A DNA stretch of 6,160 nt. Source: CALAZP01 sp041164265 (lineage in GTDB: Bacteria > Bacteroidota > Bacteroidia > Chitinophagales > Saprospiraceae). Positions within the stretch are counted from its first letter, which is position 1. Each line of letters begins with the position of its first letter. Below the pieces are notes generated by a model, which was not told the origin of the DNA, did no database searches, and saw only the letters and a program-made list of their open reading frames with translations. The position numbers were made by a program, and so were the translations under genes. Of this stretch, positions 1 to 5,603 are shown piece by piece. The DNA lies in assembly GCA_041164265.1 (NCBI GenBank), contig JBEAPR010000074.1, positions 1 through 6,160 of the forward strand, read 5' to 3'.

Positions 1-1385
1 CAAGTATTTCACCTCGCACTAACGTGGTATATGTGCCCATCAAACTGCATTTGGTGGCAAAGACAGATGGAACTGGCAGATTATCGGACAAGGAAGCTTT
101 TCGTTCCCTTTGTTTGCTCAATGACGACTTTGTTGGGGCTAATATTCAATTCTATTTGAAAGACGGCACTTTCAATTATATCAATAATACGACCATTTAT
201 AATAATCCGACCTTACCTGCTTCCATATTTTTATTGCAGAACGAAAAGGACGCTAGAGCTATCAACATAATAGTTAGTGAGGTAGCTCGTCCAAGTGATA
301 CCGAAGACAACAGCATAATTGCGGGATTTTATTCTCCGGGCAACGATTGGGTAGTGATGCGAAAAGATGCTATGAACAAGTGGGCGTTTCCCCACGAACT
401 AGGGCATTTTTTTAGTTTGATGCACACCCACTTAGGATGGGATTCTGAACCTTATGATTCAGAGATTCACGGGGTTCCTGCACCGGCAGTATCGCCAGAT
501 GGTTTACCAACTGAAAAAGTTGATAGAAGTAATTGCGAAACTGCAGGAGATAGAATCTGTGATACTCCTGCAGACTATAATGGCATAACAACATTTTCTT
601 GCACTTATGAGGGAGGGGCTTTAGATCCAGACAGTGTGCTTATCGACCCTGATGAACACAATTATATGAGTTATTTCAGCTTTTGCGATCGAGGAGAATA
701 TACTTTTTCAGAAGAACAGATTGCAATTATTCAAAAAGATTTAGCCAGTGCCTCCAGAACCAAATTATCTCCTGGAAGTACTCCCTCATTTGCAGAATTA
801 TCTGCTGAAGGTGTACAACTTATCCAACCTATTAACAGCAGTTCAGTTCCGTTATCGGAGTCTGTCAAACTTGAATGGGAACCTGTGGATGGAGCGGAAT
901 ATTATTCCGTTGAAATCGATAGAATTCCCACTTATGTTTTAAACCCTATAGTAATTACCGCTTCGGAACCTTTCGTCGAAATTGACCCCAATTTATTGAG
1001 AACGAATACCAATTATTATTGGAGAGTAACACCCTACAATAGGTATTTCTTTTGTGAGGGTTCTAGTCCATCTGGGTCCTTTAAAACATTAAACTCTACT
1101 AGCTCTAGAACGCTAGAAATGCTTACCTCCTTTAAGGTCTTTCCATTGCCAATAACAAGCCAGCAATCTATTAGCGTTCAAATACAATCGGTTGAAAGAT
1201 TCAAAGGCCAGTTGTATCTAACTGATTTGCAGGGTAAAAAAATTGGATCTTCGCAGGTAAGAGAATTTTATCCCGGTGACAATGAGGAAACGTTATCATT
1301 TCCAAATTTAGTTTCAGGTTTGTATTTGCTGGTCTTGGAAACCCCCCAAGGAAGAACTTATGCCAAAGTCCCAGTTATAGATTGA
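1..1385 (+). CDS. Secreted M43-family zinc metalloprotease with T9SS C-terminal sorting domain (5' partial)
   Basis: This is a pappalysin/cytophagalysin-type metalloendopeptidase, expected to be exported and to cleave proteins outside the cell. The frame is open to the left edge. The GTG at 24 lies inside the conserved first beta-strand (VVYVPIKLHLVA), so the true start, signal peptide and any propeptide lie upstream. Counting the GTG codon as residue 1, the zinc site is HELGHFFSLMH at 124-134 (ligands His124, His128, His134; catalytic Glu125). The family-typical segment GDRICDTPADYN is at 175-186, and the Met-turn HNYMSY is at 212-217. Cys171, 179, 193 and 221 could form two disulfides. Residues about 263-356 resemble a fibronectin-III domain (LEWEPVDGAEYYSVEI, then YYWRVTPYN). 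Residues about 368-453 form a type A T9SS sorting domain (LTDLQGKKI, PNLVSGLYLLVLET, final AKVPVID). Oddities are Ser131 where the zinc motif normally has Gly, and VFPLP where the sorting domain usually has a YPNP-like start. The substrate cannot be told. The stop lies 1 bp from the convergent DUF4442 gene. Confidence 0.93.
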   Translation, partial: SISPRTNVVYVPIKLHLVAKTDGTGRLSDKEAFRSLCLLNDDFVGANIQFYLKDGTFNYINNTTIYNNPTLPASIFLLQNEKDARAINIIVSEVARPSDTEDNSIIAGFYSPGNDWVVMRKDAMNKWAFPHELGHFFSLMHTHLGWDSEPYDSEIHGVPAPAVSPDGLPTEKVDRSNCETAGDRICDTPADYNGITTFSCTYEGGALDPDSVLIDPDEHNYMSYFSFCDRGEYTFSEEQIAIIQKDLASASRTKLSPGSTPSFAELSAEGVQLIQPINSSSVPLSESVKLEWEPVDGAEYYSVEIDRIPTYVLNPIVITASEPFVEIDPNLLRTNTNYYWRVTPYNRYFFCEGSSPSGSFKTLNSTSSRTLEMLTSFKVFPLPITSQQSISVQIQSVERFKGQLYLTDLQGKKIGSSQVREFYPGDNEETLSFPNLVSGLYLLVLETPQGRTYAKVPVID

Positions 1386-1386
1386 C

Positions 1387-1860
1387 TTATTTTCTTTTAA
1401 CCGTCCAGTGAAAAACCATTTCAGCCACTATAACATCATCTTCATTCTTACCTACAGCAGTCATACTAAGTTCAACTATATCTCCAGATTGTTGCAATTG
1501 TTGAACCGCATTGCGAGCCTCACGTCCATCTGAGCAGGTAAAGGTAATCGCAGTGGTAGATTTTTTTATAAAATTTAACTGACAGCCCTTAACTAATATG
1601 GAGTAAGGAGCTTTGAAACCTAAAAGATTAACCCATATTAATCCGGTAGAGAGTTCAGCTGCTCCAGCTAATGCAGCAAAATAAATGGACTTAAATGGAT
1701 TCTTTGTTCGCCTCTTAAAGGGAATGACAATGGAACAGTATTCCTCAGATAATTCCTTTAACTTTAGCCCCCAGAAAAAACAAGTGGGTAATTTAAGCCA
1801 TAAAAAAAGGTTAAAATAAAAGGGCTTTTTTAGTTTTAAGGCAGCGTTATTATTTTTCAT
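1387..1860 (-). CDS. DUF4442 hot-dog-fold protein, putative thioesterase-like
   Basis: This is a 157-residue cytoplasmic protein that I recognise as DUF4442, a hot-dog-fold family related to PaaI/YiiD-type acyl-CoA thioesterases. Its biochemical role is not established. Family features are the N-terminal LKLPTCFFWGLKL (22-34), the central block from Asn54 to Glu69 (NPFKSIYFAALAGAAE), which fits the hot-dog helix, and a C-terminal strand ending VAEMVFHWTVKRK. By analogy with thioesterases, Asn54 and Glu69 could be active-site residues; this is inference. The hydrophobic N-terminus (FYFNLFLWLKL) is probably part of the fold rather than a signal peptide, because charged residues flank and interrupt it. 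ATG at 1860 is chosen because the next Met is at residue 133. No Shine-Dalgarno is close; an AAGG sits about 17 nt upstream. The gene is divergent from sucC (35-bp gap) and convergent with the M43 gene (1-bp gap), so it is a single-gene unit. Its promoter must lie largely inside the sucC 5' end, and I could not place it. Confidence 0.85.
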   Translation of the reverse strand: MKNNNAALKLKKPFYFNLFLWLKLPTCFFWGLKLKELSEEYCSIVIPFKRRTKNPFKSIYFAALAGAAELSTGLIWVNLLGFKAPYSILVKGCQLNFIKKSTTAITFTCSDGREARNAVQQLQQSGDIVELSMTAVGKNEDDVIVAEMVFHWTVKRK

Positions 1861-1864
1861 TTTA

Positions 1865-1872
1865 TAAATTTG
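1865..1872 (+). promoter_or_regulatory. Candidate Bacteroidota -7 promoter element for sucC
   Basis: TAAATTTG matches the Bacteroidota sigma-ABfr -7 consensus TAnnTTTG at every fixed position, and it lies 23 bp before the sucC ATG. Transcription would start about 6-8 nt downstream (around 1878-1880), giving a leader under 20 nt. I see no clear TTTG/TTG -33 element at the expected distance (about 1842-1846 reads CAGCG), so the call rests on the -7 box alone. The upstream half of the promoter would lie inside the 5' end of the divergent DUF4442 gene. Confidence 0.5.
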
Positions 1873-1895
1873 ACACCTTAATATAATCTAAACCA

Positions 1896-3095
1896 ATGAA
1901 TTTACACGAATATCAAGGAAAAGCCTTGCTCAAAAGTTTTGGAGTGGCCATTCAGGAAGGGATGGTTGCTGCTACAGCCGAAGAGGCACTTGCCGCTTAT
2001 CAAGAATTAAAAAAGCAAACTAATTCTGATTTTGCAGTGGTAAAAGCACAAATTCATGCTGGAGGCAGAGGAAAAGGAGGTGGAGTAAAGCTGGCAAAAA
2101 ATGAGGCGGACTTAAAGGAATATTCCAATTCAATCTTGGGAATGATGCTCAAAACGCCTCAGACTCCGGGTGGCATGGAGGGACCGGGCAAATTGGTTCG
2201 TAAAATACTTATAGCAGAAGACGCTTATGCCCCTGATTTTGACGCTTGTAAAGAATTTTATGTATCCATTCTTATGGATAGAGAAAGAAAATGTAACGTC
2301 ATTATATATTCTACTGAAGGGGGAATGGATATTGAAACTGTAGCTGAAGAAACCCCTCATTTGGTGCATAAAGAATATATAGATCCAACCCTTGGATTAC
2401 TGGGATTCCAAACTAGAAAAATTGCTTTCAATTTAGGATTAAGTGGTCAGGCTTTCAAAGAAATGACCAAATTCATTACTAATCTTTATAAAGCATTTTT
2501 GGGAGCTGATGCCAGTCTTTTTGAAATCAATCCGTGCCTAAAAACCGCTGATGATAGAATTGTAGCTGTGGATTGTAAAGTCACTTTGGATGATAATGCC
2601 TTGTATAGACATCCCGATTTGGAATCACAAAGAGATATTGATGAAGAAGATCCAACGGAGGTAGAAGCCAAAAGCTATGGTTTGAATTACGTTAACTTAG
2701 ATGGAAATGTGGGTTGTATGGTTAATGGGGCTGGGTTGGCAATGGCTACCATGGATATTATCAAACTATCTGGTGGAGAACCTGCCAACTTTTTAGATGT
2801 AGGAGGAACTGCCGATGCTGCCAGGGTAGAGCAAGCATTTAGAATTATATTAAGAGACCCAGAAGTTAAAGCTATTCTAATTAATATTTTTGGTGGAATA
2901 GTCCGATGTGATCGAGTAGCACAGGGAGTGATTGATGCCTACAAAAATATGGGTAATATTGAAGTACCCATCATCGTTAGGCTTCAGGGAACTAATGCCG
3001 ATATAGCCAAAAAAATGATAGACGAATCAGGCCTAGCTGTGCATTCAGCCATTGCCCTTCAGGAAGCTGCTGATTTGGTTAAAAAAGTGGTATAG
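1896..3095 (+). CDS. sucC: Succinate-CoA ligase [ADP-forming], beta subunit
   Basis: This is the beta subunit of succinyl-CoA synthetase, the TCA-cycle enzyme that interconverts succinyl-CoA + ADP + Pi with succinate + CoA + ATP in the cytoplasm. At 399 residues it is slightly longer than the E. coli protein (388) and is collinear with it. The N-terminal ATP-grasp domain begins MNLHEYQGKALL and carries HAGGRGKGGGVK (54-65), STEGGMDIE (139-147) and EETPH (151-155). The metal/nucleotide residues are in FEINP (Glu210, Asn212) and at Asp226 (VDCK). The C-terminal CoA-ligase domain has GCMVNGAGLAM (273-283), GGEPANFLDVGG (293-304) and NIFGGIVRCD (330-339). All key motifs are intact. The E. coli-like N-terminus fixes the start; there is no Shine-Dalgarno, as is usual in Bacteroidota. 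The alpha-subunit gene sucD, which carries the phosphorylated His, is not next to it: the downstream gene is convergent and overlaps by 17 bp. ADP rather than GDP preference is assumed from bacterial relatives. Confidence 0.98.
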   Translation: MNLHEYQGKALLKSFGVAIQEGMVAATAEEALAAYQELKKQTNSDFAVVKAQIHAGGRGKGGGVKLAKNEADLKEYSNSILGMMLKTPQTPGGMEGPGKLVRKILIAEDAYAPDFDACKEFYVSILMDRERKCNVIIYSTEGGMDIETVAEETPHLVHKEYIDPTLGLLGFQTRKIAFNLGLSGQAFKEMTKFITNLYKAFLGADASLFEINPCLKTADDRIVAVDCKVTLDDNALYRHPDLESQRDIDEEDPTEVEAKSYGLNYVNLDGNVGCMVNGAGLAMATMDIIKLSGGEPANFLDVGGTADAARVEQAFRIILRDPEVKAILINIFGGIVRCDRVAQGVIDAYKNMGNIEVPIIVRLQGTNADIAKKMIDESGLAVHSAIALQEAADLVKKVV

Positions 3096-4500
3096 TTCTA
3101 ATTTGATCTAATAGGTCTTTTAGTTCTAAAATACTGGTGAAGGGGTTACTCAAAGTAACCCTTAGCCATTTTTCTCCATTGAGCTCAGTTTGAACCAGAT
3201 AAAAAGGACCGCTCTCCACTAACTTTTCCCGAACATAAGCATTGATTTCACTTATATTACTAATAGATGTAGGTGGTATAAACCTGAAACAAACAATATT
3301 TGTTTGCGGCTCAAGTGCCAATTCAAAGTCGTGCGCCTCGTTAATTAACTCGGCAAAAGCTTTTGCGTTATTCTGAACTTGATCGATGTACGCTTCATAA
3401 AGTGGCGTTCCATATTCATTGAGGGCAGCGTAAACCTTAAAACCCATCATAGTCTTAGTGCATTCAAAAGTCCTTTTGGCAAGATTGTACCATTCTTGAG
3501 TATCACTATCTTTCCATAGGTATTGAGCCTTTTGAGAAAAAGTTTGATAGGCATTTTTCCCATTTTTATAAAGCAGTGCAGTCGTAATTGCTGGAGTTAA
3601 TAACATTTTATGAAAATCCATAGTGATAGAATCAGCCGCGTCAATACCAGCTAATAGATGTTTGTGTTTTTTTGAAAAAATGAGGGCTCCTCCATGTGCA
3701 GCATCTACGTGAAACCATAAATCATGTTTCTGGGCAAAATCGGCTATAGATTTCAAATCATCAAAACTTCCTGTAGAAGTACTACAAGCGCTTCCCACTA
3801 CTGCAATTACTTGAATCCCTTTATTTTTGGCTTCTTTATAAGCTAATGGTAATTGATCTACCTTCATTTGAAATTGATCATCCGTTGGAACCTTAATGAT
3901 TCCGTCAGCACCCCATCCCATCATTCTTACCGCGCGATCCACGCAATAATGTGCTTGTTCGGAAACCAATAACCCTAATTTTTGAGTTTGCCCCTTTTCC
4001 CAAATGGGCTCGGTTGATTTTATCGCTCTTGCAGTAAGTAAAGCGGTGAAGTTAGAGAGGGTTCCCCCAGAGGTTAAAACCCCATCAGCTTCATGGCCAA
4101 GTTCAAATAAATCAGTCATCGTTTTTACTACACATCTCTCCATTGCGGTACCGAGTGTTCCCATTTCAAATACCCCCATCCCATTATTGACAAAATCACT
4201 CACTAATCCTGCCAAAGCAGCTACTGGCAGTGTTGGAGAAATTTGATGCCCCATGTACTTCCTACTGTGCAAGTGTACAGAGTCCTTGATTGTATTTTGA
4301 AAAAGTTGCAGGGTATCTCCCCGAAAAGGCATTTTATTCAAAAAGTCAAATAGAAACTCTGGATCGAATTTTTTGTTGGCCGAAATCCCTTCTGGACTAT
4401 TAGCACTTTCTAAATAATCAGCTAGAAAATCAATTACCTCATGTCCTAATTTTCTAAAAACTGAACCATCAAAACCTTTTTGTAAAATCGAATTGCTCAT
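3079..4500 (-). CDS. PLP-dependent group II amino-acid decarboxylase
   Basis: This is a 473-residue cytoplasmic decarboxylase (pyridoxal_deC family: aspartate, glutamate, 2,4-diaminobutyrate and aromatic amino-acid decarboxylases). The fold-type I core is complete. It has TSGGTLSN (143-150, cofactor phosphate region) and His184 in EQAHYCVDRA, the residue that stacks on the PLP ring. GSACSTSTGSFDDL (236-249) is followed by HVDAAHGG (264-271), where Asp266 contacts the PLP nitrogen. The Schiff-base lysine is Lys298 in DFHK (295-298), and WLRVTLSNPFT (445-455) includes the conserved Arg447. The segment RTFECTKTMMGFKVY (343-357) resembles diaminobutyrate/PanP-like decarboxylases more than aromatic ones, but substrate cannot be fixed from sequence. 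There is no signal peptide or membrane segment. The gene starts 2 bp after the stop of the upstream isoaspartyl peptidase/asparaginase gene and was probably co-transcribed with it, so an aspartate-derived substrate is plausible (inference). Its last 17 bp overlap the 3' end of sucC on the opposite strand. Confidence 0.92.
   Translation of the reverse strand: MSNSILQKGFDGSVFRKLGHEVIDFLADYLESANSPEGISANKKFDPEFLFDFLNKMPFRGDTLQLFQNTIKDSVHLHSRKYMGHQISPTLPVAALAGLVSDFVNNGMGVFEMGTLGTAMERCVVKTMTDLFELGHEADGVLTSGGTLSNFTALLTARAIKSTEPIWEKGQTQKLGLLVSEQAHYCVDRAVRMMGWGADGIIKVPTDDQFQMKVDQLPLAYKEAKNKGIQVIAVVGSACSTSTGSFDDLKSIADFAQKHDLWFHVDAAHGGALIFSKKHKHLLAGIDAADSITMDFHKMLLTPAITTALLYKNGKNAYQTFSQKAQYLWKDSDTQEWYNLAKRTFECTKTMMGFKVYAALNEYGTPLYEAYIDQVQNNAKAFAELINEAHDFELALEPQTNIVCFRFIPPTSISNISEINAYVREKLVESGPFYLVQTELNGEKWLRVTLSNPFTSILELKDLLDQIRTIPLF
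3141..3173 (+). terminator. Candidate intrinsic terminator of sucC, antisense within the decarboxylase gene
   Basis: An inverted repeat pairs AGGGGTTACT (3141-3150) with AGTAACCCTT (3154-3163) around a CAA loop. That gives eight Watson-Crick pairs next to the loop, then one G-U and one A-U pair. A run of five T follows at 3169-3173, five bases after the stem. The stem begins 46 bp after the sucC stop, so it suits a + strand terminator. On the - strand no T-run follows the stem. The same bases encode the conserved RVTLSNP segment of the decarboxylase, so part of the symmetry could be a coding coincidence. The gap between stem and T-run also makes it less than ideal. Confidence 0.45.
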
Positions 4501-4502
4501 AG

Positions 4503-5522
4503 TTATTGTTCCGCTTCAAAAATTCCCACAAATCGCTCTCCCGGTTTGGCATACCCCCTGTACATTCCTTTGCTGTTAAACTCCATAGATATATTTCCAA
4601 ATTTATCGATGGCTATCAGACCGCCACTACCCCCAGCCTCTACTAATTTTTCCTGTACCACCTTTTGGGTGGCTTCTGCCAATGACATGTTTCCATACTC
4701 CATAAGAGCTGAAACATCATGGGCCACGGTATATCTAATAAAAAATTCTCCATGACCAGTACAACTCACGCCGCAGGTTTTATTGTTGGCATAAGTACCT
4801 GCCCCAATAATAGGCACATCCCCTACTCTATTAAATCTCTTATTGGTCATTCCTCCAGTTGATGTTCCCGCGACAATATCTCCATGAACATCAAGGGCCA
4901 CGCAACCTACGGTTCCATATTTTTTATTGTCTCTTGCCAAGGCTTTCAGTAGACTCTGATACCGCTGTTCTGTATAGAAATAAGAGGAGTCCACTAGAGT
5001 TAAATCATTGATGGCAGCAAATTCTTCAGCACCTTTCCCAATCAACATGACATGTTCTGATTTTTCCATTATGGCTCTCGCCAAAGAAATTGGATTCTTG
5101 ACCGTACCTACCCCTCCTACTGCACCTGCATTGAGGTCGTTGCCCAACATTATTGAAGCGTCTAATTCATTTTTACCATCATGGGTAAATACCGCCCCTT
5201 TTCCAGCATTGAAAAGTGGATTGTCCTCTAAATAATTAATGGTTTTTTCAACTGCTTCCAAACTACTTCCACCTTGAGCTAGGATTTTTTCCCCTATATC
5301 CAAAGCCTCATTCAGAGATTGCCTGTAAATCGCCTCCAGAGAATCGGTCATATTTTCTTTTAAAATAGTACCTGCTCCACCATGGATGACAATAGCGTAT
5401 TGAGTTGGGCCCTCTCGTCCACTGCCTTTACTGCAATTGGTGACCAAAAATGATAGAAGAATAATTGGAATGTAGAGAATTATAGATTTTTTGAAAGTTA
5501 CTAATCGAACAAATAAATTCAT
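4503..5522 (-). CDS. iaaA: Exported isoaspartyl peptidase/L-asparaginase (Ntn hydrolase), probable lipoprotein
   Basis: This is a 339-residue member of the plant-type (type III) asparaginase / isoaspartyl dipeptidase / glycosylasparaginase family. These enzymes self-cleave to expose a catalytic Thr and hydrolyse L-Asn or beta-aspartyl peptides, releasing L-aspartate. The precursor shows IVIHGGAGT (44-52), NAGKGAVFT (105-113) and NELDASIM (118-125). The autocleavage site is GTVG at 203-206, with Thr204 the expected nucleophile. STGGMTNKRFNRVGD (221-235) and TGHGEF (255-260) form the substrate pocket. All catalytic motifs are intact. The N-terminus has basic residues, a hydrophobic run (about 13-27) and Cys30 in LVTNCSKGSG, consistent with a lipoprotein signal. 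Asn just before the Cys is not the usual small residue, so cleavage by signal peptidase II is likely but not certain. It would act outside the cytoplasm. The decarboxylase gene follows after 2 bp. Glycosylasparaginase or isoaspartyl-peptidase activity cannot be separated from asparaginase activity by sequence; use of the symbol is by family. Confidence 0.92.
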   Translation of the reverse strand: MNLFVRLVTFKKSIILYIPIILLSFLVTNCSKGSGREGPTQYAIVIHGGAGTILKENMTDSLEAIYRQSLNEALDIGEKILAQGGSSLEAVEKTINYLEDNPLFNAGKGAVFTHDGKNELDASIMLGNDLNAGAVGGVGTVKNPISLARAIMEKSEHVMLIGKGAEEFAAINDLTLVDSSYFYTEQRYQSLLKALARDNKKYGTVGCVALDVHGDIVAGTSTGGMTNKRFNRVGDVPIIGAGTYANNKTCGVSCTGHGEFFIRYTVAHDVSALMEYGNMSLAEATQKVVQEKLVEAGGSGGLIAIDKFGNISMEFNSKGMYRGYAKPGERFVGIFEAEQ

Positions 5523-5554
5523 CTGTCGTTTTTTTTAGGGTTAAAGCTTTGAAA

Positions 5555-5566
5555 AGAAAATTTTCT
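5555..5566. other. 12-bp perfect palindrome in the iaaA/sppA divergent spacer
   Basis: AGAAAATTTTCT is a perfect inverted repeat near the middle of the 81-bp spacer between two divergent genes. An 8-bp palindrome, AAAGCTTT, lies just upstream at 5543-5550, followed by G to give the TTTG at 5548-5551. The preceding bases (AAGCTTTG) match the -7 consensus TAnnTTTG at five of six fixed positions, but I saw no good -33 element. The palindrome could be an operator for a dimeric regulator. In DNA this AT-rich, chance is a fair alternative. Confidence 0.2.
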
Positions 5567-5603
5567 CCAATAAAACAATTATGTTGCAATAAAAATATCT
5601 AGG

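Noticed and set aside
748..942. 64-codon open frame on the + strand within the M43 protease gene
   Set aside because: It is out of frame with the fibronectin-like domain of the protease, which reads through without interruption; there is no sign of a frameshift.
1334..1350. Inverted repeat CTTGG/CCAAG near the end of the M43 gene, as a terminator
   Set aside because: The stem is only five pairs with a seven-base loop, and no T-run follows on either strand.
2130..2369. 79-codon open frame on the - strand inside sucC
   Set aside because: It lies wholly within the well-conserved sucC gene, its translation shows no family motif, and nothing suggests its own promoter.
3000..3078. Terminator for the decarboxylase gene inside the sucC 3' end
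   Set aside because: There is a T-run on the - strand around 3011-3017, but no convincing hairpin precedes it.
4004..4246. 80-codon open frame on the + strand inside the decarboxylase gene
   Set aside because: It is antisense to conserved motifs such as TSGGTLSN; the translation is low-complexity and unlike any family I know.
5008..5235. 75-codon open frame on the + strand inside iaaA
   Set aside because: It is antisense to the conserved NAGKG and ELDAS segments and is best explained as a shadow of that gene's codons.
5581..5592. Three-codon ATG-TTG-CAA-TAA frame just before sppA, as a leader peptide
   Set aside because: It is too short to distinguish from chance and has no ribosome binding site or attenuator-like structure.
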